Shown in pieces: positions 1 to 7,872 of a stretch of DNA of 64,000 nt. A program made the translations under genes and the position numbers. The first letter of the stretch is position 1; the number at the start of each line of letters is the position of its first letter. The notes under the pieces were generated by a model, which saw only the letters and a list, made by a program, of their open reading frames with translations, did no database searches and was not told the DNA's origin. Source of the stretch: Vibrio cortegadensis (GTDB lineage Bacteria; Pseudomonadota; Gammaproteobacteria; Enterobacterales; Vibrionaceae); NCBI RefSeq assembly GCF_024347395.1, contig NZ_AP025472.1, forward strand, positions 2,046,001 to 2,110,000, written 5' to 3'.

Positions 1-1179
1 TTTCCCCAAATTTAAAACCGTTGAATAGATGGGTTTGCCCAAGTTATTAAATGACGTATTCGCAACAAACAGTGCCCCATTAAACACAAAAGTGATCGCA
101 ACGTATGTACAAAAGGCCTTTAACATGACAGCGGCATCCCCTTGCAAACTAAACGCTGCCACAATGAAATCTTGCACCAAATAAAGAACGCTACAAACCA
201 CCATCGTATAAACAGTGGTCACCACCAAAGAGTTACTCAATGTTTCCTTCACTCGCGTGATTTTATCGGCACCAAAGTTTTGACCAATGATCGGTCCAAC
301 AGCACCAGACAGTGCAAATATCACCGCAAAGCAGACAGGAGTCAGACGCCCGACAACCGCGTAGCCAGCCACAAAGTCTTCTCCAAATTGTGCGATGGCT
401 GAGGTCACTATGGCATTACCAATAGGTGTCGCGGTATTAGTCAGAATGGCGGGCAATGCGATGGCCAGAATATTCCTGATATGCAGTTGCCATGCTGAAA
501 AATTGGGGACCGCGACTAAGTTATGAACACGAATAAGAGGGTATAGGGAAAAGAAGAGAACCGTTGCTCTTGCAAATACAGATGCCAATGCTGCACCTTC
601 AACGTTCCAACCAAAACCAAAAATAAAAATGGGGTCAAGGATCGCATTAACAATACCGCCAGACAGCGTCGCCCACATTGACCGCTTGGCATCGCCTGCC
701 GCTCTTAGCCCTGCTCCTGCCGCCATCGCTAATGCAATAAAAGGACTGCTTGGTAATAAAATACGCAAATACGCTTCTGCTCTTTCAGCCGCAAGACCTT
801 TTGCGCCTATTGCAGACAACAGCTCAGGTATATAAGTGAACATCACACTTGTCACTAAGACACTAATAAAAAATGCAGTAATCAATATACTGACGCTTAA
901 TTGCCTAGCGGTCTGTGCCTGTTTTGCTCCGATGGACTTTGAAACCAACGCCCCCATCGCAATTGAAGTCCCGATTGAAACGGAGGTGGTAAAAAAGGTC
1001 AATGTTCCAGCAAAACCAACCGCAGCCGCTAACTCCACTTGTCCCAACATACTAATGAACAGCATATCTAATAGATCAACCACGAACAGCGCCATCAAGC
1101 CGATAGAGCCTGACCCTGTCATTACTAGAATGTGTTTCATTGTTGAGCCTTCAACAAACTTAGCGTTCTGTGTGGTCAT
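1..1179 (-). CDS. MATE family multidrug efflux transporter (partial, C-terminus beyond the window)
   Basis: This is an inner-membrane cation-coupled antiporter of the MATE family that would export drugs or metabolites. Translating the minus strand from ATG at 1177-1179 gives about 393 residues without a stop, running off the window edge; the family is usually about 450 residues, so roughly the last two helices are missing. Many hydrophobic segments are visible, and the half-repeat signature GQNFGADK lies near residue 296, with the related GALVSKSIGAKQA stretch in the first half, as expected for two homologous six-helix halves. The frame is open throughout. The substrate cannot be told from sequence. 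Confidence 0.88.
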   Translation of the reverse strand, partial: MTTQNAKFVEGSTMKHILVMTGSGSIGLMALFVVDLLDMLFISMLGQVELAAAVGFAGTLTFFTTSVSIGTSIAMGALVSKSIGAKQAQTARQLSVSILITAFFISVLVTSVMFTYIPELLSAIGAKGLAAERAEAYLRILLPSSPFIALAMAAGAGLRAAGDAKRSMWATLSGGIVNAILDPIFIFGFGWNVEGAALASVFARATVLFFSLYPLIRVHNLVAVPNFSAWQLHIRNILAIALPAILTNTATPIGNAIVTSAIAQFGEDFVAGYAVVGRLTPVCFAVIFALSGAVGPIIGQNFGADKITRVKETLSNSLVVTTVYTMVVCSVLYLVQDFIVAAFSLQGDAAVMLKAFCTYVAITFVFNGALFVANTSFNNLGKPIYSTVLNLGK

Positions 1180-1260
1180 TGACTCTCCGTCTTCATCGTT
1201 TTTATCACTATCATTATATCGCTTGAACAACAAAAGGCGCTCTTGGCGCCCCTTGCTTAT

Positions 1261-1300
1261 TTCTCTATTTCTCTATTTCTCTATTTCTCTATTTCTCTAC
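1261..1300. repeat. 8-bp tandem repeat, five copies
   Basis: Five head-to-tail copies of TTCTCTAT, the last ending in C, lie between the MATE gene start and the end of the CBS-domain gene. The run is pyrimidine-rich on this strand. Such repeats can change copy number by slippage. It is non-coding and sits about 80 bp upstream of the MATE start codon, so a change in length might alter that promoter region; this is inference. Confidence 0.9.
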
Positions 1301-1312
1301 AGAATAAATCCA

Positions 1313-1729
1313 TCACACTGGGTGCTTGAAACACTCTTCGAGATTTTTACCTATCGCTCTTAGAACATCACGACGAGTAATAATGCCAACCAGTTTTTTA
1401 TTATCAATCACTGGGTACACTTTCGGCTTTCCTACTTTCATCATCCCCGCTAAATCGATAATAGTCATATCAGGGCTCACAGACAAAACCTCTGCATGCA
1501 TACAGTCACCAACAATATGCGTGTCTTGACAGAAATAGCTCACCTTCACCAATTTATCGAGTAAATCTTGCTCGGATAAGAAACCGATTACCTCTTCGGC
1601 ATCATTAATAACAGGGCCGCCTAAATGGTCCGTTTTCATGACTTTGTCTAAAGCGGCACTTAAAGGCATATCAACGGTGAATGTTACCGCGCGCTGAGTC
1701 ATATAATCTCGAACTCTCAATGATTCCAT
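1313..1729 (-). CDS. CBS-domain pair protein
   Basis: This is a small cytosolic protein of 138 residues made of two CBS domains, at about residues 7-60 and 75-128. Stand-alone CBS pairs usually bind adenosine nucleotides and sense energy state; the partner here is unknown. The typical motifs are VRDYMTQRAVTF at the start of the first domain and GIITRRDVLRAI near the end of the second. I chose ATG at 1729 over an upstream ATG at 1753 because AAGGAG lies 6-8 bases before it. It stands alone, convergent with nothing and 148 bp downstream of no obvious partner. Confidence 0.85.
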   Translation of the reverse strand: MESLRVRDYMTQRAVTFTVDMPLSAALDKVMKTDHLGGPVINDAEEVIGFLSEQDLLDKLVKVSYFCQDTHIVGDCMHAEVLSVSPDMTIIDLAGMMKVGKPKVYPVIDNKKLVGIITRRDVLRAIGKNLEECFKHPV

Positions 1730-1900
1730 ATCTATCTCCTTATACAGCCACATTATGCTGCCTATAGAGTAATTGTTGTCTAATTTCTTGATTTTACTAA
1801 ATGGATTACAACAATTTTATTAATAGGCAAAACCTATCACTAGCAAGAACGTTGAAATAAAAGGGCTTGAGGAGGGTTAATAGAGAAATTTATTTTTTTC

Positions 1901-2101
1901 TCATCGTGTTTTTTCTACATCTCGCATGGTGAACACTGCGCTCACGAGTGAAACAATAAAGGGCACACAGTAAGTTAACAGCGCTTTGGTCCAACTAAAA
2001 ACCCCTAGTCCCCAAATTGCATCATACTGATTGATTACATTCAAAATGCTGCCTACCACCAAAGCAATGATAAACGCCCGCTTATATAGCACTTTCGGCA
2101 T
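1901..2101 (-). CDS. small membrane protein, NrtS-like (nitrate/nitrite transporter family)
   Basis: The 66-residue product has two predicted membrane helices, at about residues 9-25 and 38-58, separated by a short polar loop. The pattern ALVVGSILNVINQYDAI followed by LLTYCVPFIVS resembles the NrtS family, small proteins first described as nitrate/nitrite transporters in cyanobacteria. The assignment rests on recognition of this pattern only. An in-frame ATG at 2113 exists, but the ATG at 2101 is preceded by GGAG at good spacing, and that GGAG overlaps the upstream ATG codon. It stands alone, and no nitrate reductase genes are nearby, so the physiological substrate is uncertain. Confidence 0.6.
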   Translation of the reverse strand: MPKVLYKRAFIIALVVGSILNVINQYDAIWGLGVFSWTKALLTYCVPFIVSLVSAVFTMRDVEKTR

Positions 2102-2210
2102 AGTCTTCTCCATTTGTTTGTAAACGGCTAACTGGTGTCACTCATGCTCAATGGCATTGGTGCATTAATTGTATTTGCCAATAAGAGTAAGTATGGTGAC
2201 AAACGTTTGA

Positions 2211-2540
2211 ATGAACAATGTGACGCCTTCCACGACGAAACTAAGAAAGTTGACTAATACCATGAAACACTATTTCACTAAGCTCTACCAAGGGATATCT
2301 CACCACATTATGGACGCTTTAGACTTTCAATCTAGGATCTGGGTTATCCGTATTACTGAAAGTACATTTAAAGATCAGTCATTCATTATTAATGAAGATA
2401 GTTTTAGTGAATCTCTACAGTGGATGAAACAGCGTAATTATTCTGTCGAAATGTTAGAACAAGTAGAAAAAATGACAATATCGCAGGTGAATTCCTTCCA
2501 ATTTGGCGATCAACACCACCAACTTATGCGAGTAAAGTAG
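2211..2540 (+). CDS. hypothetical protein
   Basis: I do not recognise this 109-residue protein. It is soluble-looking and polar, with no signal peptide or membrane helix. The second half is rich in acidic and glutamine residues, and the region from about residue 34 (MDALDFQSRIWVIR) looks like an ordered alpha-beta core. No start has a convincing ribosome binding site; in-frame ATGs also occur at 2262 and 2310, so the true protein may be 76-92 residues. It stands alone, 97 bp before the end of the convergent ybiB gene. Confidence 0.5.
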   Translation: MNNVTPSTTKLRKLTNTMKHYFTKLYQGISHHIMDALDFQSRIWVIRITESTFKDQSFIINEDSFSESLQWMKQRNYSVEMLEQVEKMTISQVNSFQFGDQHHQLMRVK

Positions 2541-2613
2541 GTAGGCACATTGCACTTGCTTATTTACTTACTAACTTAAAAATAAGTGCAATGTGGATAA
2601 TCAGCTCAAAGTC

Positions 2614-3576
2614 TTATCCGTTTGATTGGCAATATGACTGCCAATATTCAAGAGCCTGTTTATAGGCCAATTCTCTATCGTGCAGATCTGCAAACAAAAC
2701 CGCACTCATCGTATCAACCACGGCATTCGCCATTAATACCAACTCGCTGTCAGGCGTCCCTAAAATGCATGAAGACGGCAGTGGGATATCCTCTGACATC
2801 ATTTCTGGCCAGTAGTACGATTCAACACCTTCAGGCGTGCTCATCCACACCGTTTGACTCACTTTAGGGTTATATTCAGATTCACCGGACTGACCTTTAA
2901 AAGAGATAACTGAGTGTGACTTAATCCCAATCACATGCTCAACTTCTGCATGAAGCTGTTGAAAACCGGGATGAAAGCTACCACGAAGCCCCAAACGCCC
3001 CCCGCCTGGGTTCAGTGCTCTTACGACTGTGTTAATTGGCGTACGTAGGCCATAGCGGTTTTTCCAACCTAACATTGTTTTCGCTTGTGGAGCAAAACTG
3101 TCTAAAGGTAAATAAGCAATATTGGATTGGCTCAGATGCTCTTGTGCTTGTTCTACCGATTCAGCAGGGACAATATTAAACAAATGTAGATAGCTCTCAG
3201 CGTGTTCACGCCCACTCGGTTTATCCATATAACCATGCATTAAGACCCTGAAGCCATTATGAGCAAGGATATTAGCAGCCAACAGATGCCAAGGTTTCGC
3301 ACTGCTTTTATCATTACGCTTACCGGCATAACATGGCCAATCAATATCGACACCCATGTTTGGCACTCTTGATTGAAACGCTTTAACAAAACCAGCAATT
3401 TCAGCATTGGTCTCATTCTGCACTCTAATCAGCATAAGGAGCATCGCCATTTGGTCATCGCCCACTTGGCCATCAAGGTATTCATCCATGACTTGATACG
3501 CTTGCTCAAATGAGAGAGGTTTTCTCCCTCGCTCACCTCGACCAACCGCTCGTATGCACTCTAAAATTATGCTCAT
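2614..3576 (-). CDS. ybiB: YbiB/TrpD2 family protein (anthranilate phosphoribosyltransferase-like)
   Basis: The 320-residue protein has the TrpD fold arrangement: a helical N-terminal domain (residues 1-65, including GRGERGRKPLSFEQA) and a larger domain with HGYMDKPSGREHAESY where true TrpD has its PRPP and anthranilate loops. YbiB of E. coli (TrpD2) is known to bind nucleic acid rather than make phosphoribosyl-anthranilate and is DNA-damage linked. The canonical GTGGD phosphoribosyl loop is not visible, in line with TrpD2 rather than TrpD. It is a single-gene unit; no trp genes are near. Confidence 0.85.
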   Translation of the reverse strand: MSIILECIRAVGRGERGRKPLSFEQAYQVMDEYLDGQVGDDQMAMLLMLIRVQNETNAEIAGFVKAFQSRVPNMGVDIDWPCYAGKRNDKSSAKPWHLLAANILAHNGFRVLMHGYMDKPSGREHAESYLHLFNIVPAESVEQAQEHLSQSNIAYLPLDSFAPQAKTMLGWKNRYGLRTPINTVVRALNPGGGRLGLRGSFHPGFQQLHAEVEHVIGIKSHSVISFKGQSGESEYNPKVSQTVWMSTPEGVESYYWPEMMSEDIPLPSSCILGTPDSELVLMANAVVDTMSAVLFADLHDRELAYKQALEYWQSYCQSNG

Positions 3577-3785
3577 CCTTTCCTCTACGATCTAAGTACC
3601 CAGTTATCACAACATGCTATGGCGAAAAGCTCACTCAAACAACTTATTATCACAAAGGAATCAATTTGATTTTAAGCCACTTGAATCTCCCATAGTAAAC
3701 AGGGATGATTGCGCCGATTGAGTGGAATTGAAAGTTTGTGCCATTCATCTACGTTCAATTCAAACGCTATGCATAGGAATAAATG

Positions 3786-4154
3786 ATGTCAGAACTAAAT
3801 ACAAAAATTGAAAGAAACGAAACCAAACAGCGTATGAGCCGTGCCGTTGTGCATAACGGAGTGATCTACCTTTGTGGGCAAGTAGCGAAAGACTCAACAA
3901 AAGACATTACAGAGCAAACTCAAACCATGTTGGACAAAGTGGATGAATTGCTAACGAACTACGGTTCAAACCGTGAAAGTATGCTTTCTGCCACTATCTA
4001 TGTGAAAACAATGGCTGACTTTGCTGAAATGAACGCAGTATGGGATGCTTGGGTACCAGAAGGTCATGCTCCTGCTCGTGCTTGTGTAGAAGCGAGTATG
4101 GCAAGAGAAGAACTGCTGGTCGAAATTTCAGTGATTGCAGCACAAGTCCGCTAG
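3786..4154 (+). CDS. RidA family protein (YjgF/YER057c/UK114)
   Basis: RidA-family proteins form trimers and hydrolyse reactive enamine/imine intermediates made by PLP enzymes. This 122-residue protein has the family pattern, including GVIYLCGQVAKD early on, LLTNYGSNRESMLSATIYV in the middle, and the conserved arginine in APARACVEA that binds the substrate carboxylate in active members. This places it among RidA-like subfamilies, but not clearly RidA itself (the N-terminus TKQRMSRAVVHNG is typical of the Rid4-7 type). Two adjacent ATGs (3783 and 3786) are possible; AGGA at 3775-3778 is better spaced for the second. Confidence 0.85.
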   Translation: MSELNTKIERNETKQRMSRAVVHNGVIYLCGQVAKDSTKDITEQTQTMLDKVDELLTNYGSNRESMLSATIYVKTMADFAEMNAVWDAWVPEGHAPARACVEASMAREELLVEISVIAAQVR

Positions 4155-4165
4155 TCGATTGAAAT

Positions 4166-4199
4166 GGGTTGAATATTTTTAGACGAATTTGTTCAACCC
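4166..4199 (+). terminator. hairpin after the RidA-family gene
   Basis: The inverted repeat GGGTTGAA / TTCAACCC (4166-4173 and 4192-4199) is followed by TTAATTTTA. It lies 12 bp after the stop codon and fits a weak intrinsic terminator. Confidence 0.55.
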
Positions 4200-4286
4200 T
4201 TAATTTTATAAACTGAGCAAATACAAAGAGTCACTGATTTATTCGCTTTTTTACTGCGTATCTTTTGAAAAAACTTACCAAAAAGC

Positions 4287-4314
4287 TTTACACGGTTCGA
4301 AAACTCTATATGAT
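4287..4314 (+). promoter_or_regulatory. probable sigma-70 promoter of the cold-shock gene
   Basis: TTTACA (4287-4292) and TATGAT (4309-4314) are separated by 16 bp. Transcription would start near 4321, giving a leader of about 178 nt, the long-leader layout known for cspA-type cold-inducible genes. The rest of the 344-bp gap between the RidA and csp genes holds the hairpin at 4166-4199 and this leader; I see no gene in it. Confidence 0.6.
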
Positions 4315-4447
4315 AGCGCTCACTCTGTAGTTCAGAGTTATTAATGAAACAAGTAAGTAAAGAAAGACCTAGATTCATTTGCGTAACCGTTTGTGTTTTA
4401 AGAGTTTCCCTTGGCTTCATCGTAACATCGATAATTCGAATCTCAGC

Positions 4448-4470
4448 AAATCGCATTGGCGATTTTTTTC
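4448..4470 (+). terminator. terminator-like hairpin inside the csp leader
   Basis: AAATCGC-ATTG-GCGATTT followed by a run of T lies about 30 nt before the csp start codon and after the predicted transcription start. It has the form of an intrinsic terminator, so it may act as an attenuator that is read through in the cold or bound by Csp proteins. Function is inferred. Confidence 0.5.
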
Positions 4471-4498
4471 CTCAACGAATTTATATAAGGGACATAAT

Positions 4499-4708
4499 AT
4501 GTCTAAAACAACTGGTAGCGTAAAATGGTTCAACGAAACTAAAGGTTTCGGTTTCCTAACTCAAGACAACGGCGGCGCTGACGTATTCGTACACTTCCGT
4601 GCAATCGCTTCTGAAGGTTTCAAAACTCTTGCTGAAGGCCAAAAAGTGTCTTTTGAAGTAGAGCAAGGCCCTAAAGGTCTTCAAGCAGCAAACGTTGTTG
4701 CTGAGTAA
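4499..4708 (+). CDS. CspA-family cold-shock RNA/DNA-binding protein
   Basis: This 69-residue single OB-fold protein binds single-stranded nucleic acid and melts RNA structure. RNP1 (KGFGFL, about residues 16-21) and RNP2 (VFVHF, about residues 30-34) are intact. The length equals that of E. coli CspA. The start at 4499 follows TAAGGGACATAAT, a clear ribosome binding site; the frame stays open further upstream to 4379 but that part is leader. The gene has its own promoter, a long leader with a terminator-like hairpin, and a strong terminator after it, so it is monocistronic. Which csp paralogue this is cannot be settled from one copy. Confidence 0.95.
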   Translation: MSKTTGSVKWFNETKGFGFLTQDNGGADVFVHFRAIASEGFKTLAEGQKVSFEVEQGPKGLQAANVVAE

Positions 4709-4732
4709 TTCTTACTTTAAGTAAAGAATTTC

Positions 4733-4762
4733 AAAAGGTCGCTCATTGAGCGGCCTTTTTTG
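4733..4762 (+). terminator. intrinsic terminator of the csp gene
   Basis: AGGTCGCTC-ATT-GAGCGGCCT, with one G-U pair, is followed by a T run, 25 bp after the stop codon. Confidence 0.85.
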
Positions 4763-4814
4763 TATCTGTCATATTTAAAAGCAAAAACAGTTCTCTTTGT
4801 ATATGACACATACA

Positions 4815-4853
4815 AAAAGAGGGTGAGAGTATCATCTACTCTCACCCTCTTTT
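4815..4853 (-). terminator. bidirectional intrinsic terminator
   Basis: A perfect 17-bp inverted repeat (4815-4831 and 4837-4853) with a 5-nt loop has A4 on one side and T4 on the other. It sits between the csp gene and the end of the convergent membrane-protein gene and would end transcription from both sides, mainly that of the minus-strand pair 4877-5611. Confidence 0.85.
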
Positions 4854-4876
4854 GCATTCTAGGTGCCTACTCTTCA

Positions 4877-5248
4877 TTACTGCTTTTTAAATTGGAGATA
4901 GCTAAATAGCGATAACAGACTAAAAAATGCTGGATCACTCCAACCAAAACCGGTGAAAATGCCGATAATGCCAGCGTACAAAGTAATCGCAACGCCTAAC
5001 AGGTTGAGAATAGTCAGAGCAAGAAACAGATTCCTCGCCAATTTTCCGACTTCAATATCTCGTAGTAATAGACTTATTGCACCAATCCCACCCAGAAATA
5101 TCGACGTATGTTGGGAAAGAAAATAGGCGTATTGATCATTAATTTCCAAGCCATACATTGGCCACATTATGCTAGGGACCACGAACAGTGCGATTGCAAA
5201 TACAGTATAGATAGCACCGTGCACTGTTAAAAACATTTTATTATTCAT
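4877..5248 (-). CDS. hypothetical four-helix membrane protein
   Basis: The 123-residue protein has four predicted membrane helices (about residues 6-26, 43-61, 70-92 and 95-115) and short polar loops, so it is an inner-membrane protein. I do not recognise a catalytic motif. It follows the YdhR-like gene after 48 bp on the same strand and shares the strong terminator at 4815-4853, so the two are probably cotranscribed. The LysR gene at 5765 is divergent from the pair and may regulate it; this is inferred from position only. Confidence 0.7.
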   Translation of the reverse strand: MNNKMFLTVHGAIYTVFAIALFVVPSIMWPMYGLEINDQYAYFLSQHTSIFLGGIGAISLLLRDIEVGKLARNLFLALTILNLLGVAITLYAGIIGIFTGFGWSDPAFFSLLSLFSYLQFKKQ

Positions 5249-5296
5249 CTGTTACTCCTCTTCCTCACATCAACCTTTTTACCTCAACCAGCACAT

Positions 5297-5611
5297 TTAT
5301 GAACGCGCGCTAATTGGGCCTTTATTGATCAAGGAAAGCGTTTCGTTTACGTCGAAAATTTTACCAACGATATTTGTGATACCCATTTCGCCTAAACGAG
5401 CACTGTGCATTTCCAAATAATTTTTTGCGCTTGCTTCATCTTCAAACAGGTAGATACCGCCGCCTAATTGTAGCACTTCACTTTCAGTCCAGATTTTCCA
5501 AATCATTCCTGGTTCATGGTTGATGGATTCAGCAAGCCCGACTAGCATTGTCGCCATCTCTTCACCAAATGGGCCTGAGTAATCAAAATCAACTTGTAGT
5601 AATTTATTCAT
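5297..5611 (-). CDS. ydhR: YdhR family putative monooxygenase
   Basis: This 104-residue protein is a small dimeric alpha-beta barrel (ferredoxin-like) of the YdhR family, for which an aromatic monooxygenase role is proposed but unproven. It aligns along its full length with E. coli YdhR as I remember it: FDYSGPFGEEMA, then AESINHEPGMIWKIWTESE, GGIYLFEDEASAKNYLE and KIFDVNE. Two adjacent ATGs occur; GGAG is better spaced for the one at 5611. It probably heads a two-gene unit with the membrane protein gene at 4877. A LysR gene starts 150 bp away in the opposite direction. Confidence 0.88.
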   Translation of the reverse strand: MNKLLQVDFDYSGPFGEEMATMLVGLAESINHEPGMIWKIWTESEVLQLGGGIYLFEDEASAKNYLEMHSARLGEMGITNIVGKIFDVNETLSLINKGPISARS

Positions 5612-5764
5612 CATGTGTCTCCAAATTTAATATCAATACTGAACAAAACCGCCCAATCAGAATATTTTTCATCCGTTGATTGACTCGGTGTGCAACAATA
5701 ATACCTGTATAAATTAAACATTAAAGTTCATAAAACTGCACATTACTGTGGATAAATTAGACCG

Positions 5765-6649
5765 ATGAGATTAAAAACCACCTTAGATCAGTGGCTAACC
5801 TTATATGAGATTGACCGTGCTGGAAGTATTCAAGCAGCGGCGGCGCAACTCAATAAAAGCCACACCACCCTGATTTATGCATTACGTAAACTTGAGGATC
5901 AGCTTGGGGTATCCCTTGTTCAAATCGTAGGACGAAAAGCCGTGCTCACGGATAGTGGAAAGTCTTTATTACGTCGGGCTGGTTCAATGCTTGAGCAAGC
6001 ACGAGAGCTAGAAGAGATCAGCACTCAATTGGCTCAGGGCATTGAATCGGAGATCACCATTGCGATTGATCACCTATGCGATCGGCAATGGCTTTATGAA
6101 CCGCTCTCGCGCTACCTTGAACAAAATAGCAGTACTTCTATTCAAGTCGTCGAAACATCGCTATCCAAAACAACAGAGATGGTGGTGACTCAACAAGCCG
6201 ATATTGCGATCATTACTCTGCCTATCACCAACTATTCATCTGAAGCTTTTGGAATCGCGACCATGCTGCCGGTAATAGAAAAACATCACCCGTTAGCCCA
6301 AAAGGAGCTGCTTAACTTAAATGATTTCACAACCACGTGCCAAATTGTTGTAAGGGATTTAGGGGAAGATACTGCGCAAGATGTTGGATGGTTAAAAGCA
6401 CGCCAGAGAATTACCGTAGACAATTTCGATCACGCTTGGCAAGCCGTACAACAAGGCGTAGGGTTTTGTCGCCTACCTGAGCATGTGATTAAATCCAAAA
6501 ACGATGACAGTGTTGTCATTCTCAATGTAGAAAATGCACAACGCTACCAAGTCCCTTTACATCTCACTCTCCCGAAAGGTGCAAAGACAGGCCCTGCGGC
6601 TCAATCTTTATTTAAAGCGTTAATCGATAGTGTGGCTTTTAGGGGTTAA
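5765..6649 (+). CDS. LysR family transcriptional regulator
   Basis: The 294-residue protein has an N-terminal winged helix-turn-helix (residues 8-66, core AGSIQAAAAQLNKSHTTLIYALRKLE) and a C-terminal substrate-binding domain. It is divergent from the ydhR-membrane protein pair, with a 150-bp shared region, the usual layout for a LysR regulator and its target. The effector is unknown. The N-terminal stretch HTTLIYALRKLE is somewhat unlike the common SQPAVSRQI pattern. No ribosome binding site is strong at 5765, but the HTH begins at the expected distance. Confidence 0.9.
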   Translation: MRLKTTLDQWLTLYEIDRAGSIQAAAAQLNKSHTTLIYALRKLEDQLGVSLVQIVGRKAVLTDSGKSLLRRAGSMLEQARELEEISTQLAQGIESEITIAIDHLCDRQWLYEPLSRYLEQNSSTSIQVVETSLSKTTEMVVTQQADIAIITLPITNYSSEAFGIATMLPVIEKHHPLAQKELLNLNDFTTTCQIVVRDLGEDTAQDVGWLKARQRITVDNFDHAWQAVQQGVGFCRLPEHVIKSKNDDSVVILNVENAQRYQVPLHLTLPKGAKTGPAAQSLFKALIDSVAFRG

Positions 6650-6663
6650 TCACTTGGCTATAG

Positions 6664-6691
6664 TTGATGATTGATGATTGATGATTGATGA
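6664..6691. repeat. 7-bp tandem repeat, four copies
   Basis: Four copies of TTGATGA lie between the ends of two convergent LysR genes. The position is intergenic and between two 3' ends, so it is unlikely to affect expression. Confidence 0.9.
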
Positions 6692-6718
6692 TTCACTGTA
6701 TTTGTCGTTACTTATCAA

Positions 6719-7621
6719 TTAAAAGCACTCTTGTATATCGATATAGCGCTGACGAATGTGTTCAATGAGCGCCTGAATACGTTTAGCTGGTTTTTTTGTA
6801 TAAGGGTATACCGCATAAATACCAACCACTTTATTGCTGTATGGTTTTAATATTTCAACCAACTTTCCTTGCTGAATATCGTCATACACCAAACAGGTTG
6901 GAAGGTACGCCACCCCATTATTGGCAAGAGCACACTGCCTTAGTGCCGCAGAGTTGTCAGACGAGAAATTACCCGTCACTTTTAATGTGTATACATCGCT
7001 ATTATTTTTGAATTGCCAATCAAAAGTCCCGCTGCTTTCATGGGTGTAACCAATACAGTTATGATGACGTAGATCTTTGGGTGTTTCAGGGGTGCCATGC
7101 TCTTGTATATATTCAGGAGACGCGCAGATTATCCAGTGTGAATTAAAAATGTAGCGGGCAATCAAGCTTGAATCTTCCAAGTATCCCGTTCGAATGACGA
7201 GATCATAGTTATCTGCCACCAAATCGACAAAATTATTATCCATCGACATATCAACGGTTAGCCCTGGATGCTCCTGACAAAAGTCTGAGATCGCTTTCGC
7301 CAACAATAACTCACCCGATATCGTAGGAACAGACATGCGAATGTGGCCAGATAAGTTTTCGTTATACCCAGTTATCGCATCAAAAGCCGCTTTCGCTGCG
7401 GAGTTAATGTCTTTCGCTCGATAATAGAGAACCTCTCCCGCCTCAGTTAATGTAAGTTTTCTTGTAGTACGGTACAAAAGTTGAGTACCTAGATCTGCCT
7501 CTAATTTACTCACCCGCTTACTTACCATTGATTTTGTAATGTTGTTCGCTTCAGCAACCTTGCTAAATGAACCAAATTCAACAACTTGAGTAAACAAAAC
7601 AAGGTCATCTATCTGTGGCAT
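6719..7621 (-). CDS. LysR family transcriptional regulator
   Basis: The 300-residue protein has the LysR HTH at residues 4-62 (FGSFSKVAEANNITKSMVSKRV) followed by the effector domain, with IRTGYLEDSSLIAR and LANNGVAYLPTCLV typical of the CrgA/AaeR-like subgroup. It is transcribed towards the other LysR gene and away from the lactate operon terminator. The target is not evident: the neighbour on its upstream side is the tail of lutC on the same strand, separated by a terminator. Confidence 0.9.
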   Translation of the reverse strand: MPQIDDLVLFTQVVEFGSFSKVAEANNITKSMVSKRVSKLEADLGTQLLYRTTRKLTLTEAGEVLYYRAKDINSAAKAAFDAITGYNENLSGHIRMSVPTISGELLLAKAISDFCQEHPGLTVDMSMDNNFVDLVADNYDLVIRTGYLEDSSLIARYIFNSHWIICASPEYIQEHGTPETPKDLRHHNCIGYTHESSGTFDWQFKNNSDVYTLKVTGNFSSDNSAALRQCALANNGVAYLPTCLVYDDIQQGKLVEILKPYSNKVVGIYAVYPYTKKPAKRIQALIEHIRQRYIDIQECF

Positions 7622-7745
7622 TGACGTATCTCTAGCTTTTGTAATGATGAACTGAGTATATACATTTCTGTCATTTTAGACGATGCGATACCCGCATAAG
7701 ATTTACTCTGGCTTCACGAAAAATTACGAAATCTTCATCTCGGCC

Positions 7746-7785
7746 AATAAAAAGGGCACATTCTCTCTTTCTAGTGAATGTGCCC
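7746..7785 (-). terminator. intrinsic terminator of the lldP-lutABC operon
   Basis: On the minus strand GGGCACATTC and GAATGTGCCC (7776-7785 and 7754-7763) form a perfect 10-bp stem followed by TTTTTATT. It is 88 bp beyond the lutC stop codon. The remaining bases of the 251-bp gap between the LysR gene and lutC hold no gene that I can support. Confidence 0.85.
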
Positions 7786-7872
7786 ACTTACCCTGCTCCC
7801 GAAAGGTAAATTCTTACTCATCGAATGGATCGATCATCTTACAAATAAGCAATCATGAGCCAGACCATTCGA

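Noticed and set aside
836..1363. Plus-strand frame of 175 codons opposite the MATE gene
   Set aside because: The minus-strand frame is a clear MATE protein; the plus frame is its shadow and ends in a low-complexity run over the octanucleotide repeat.
4193..4456. Minus-strand frame of 87 codons between the RidA and csp genes
   Set aside because: It crosses the csp promoter and leader and has no coding character or ribosome binding site.
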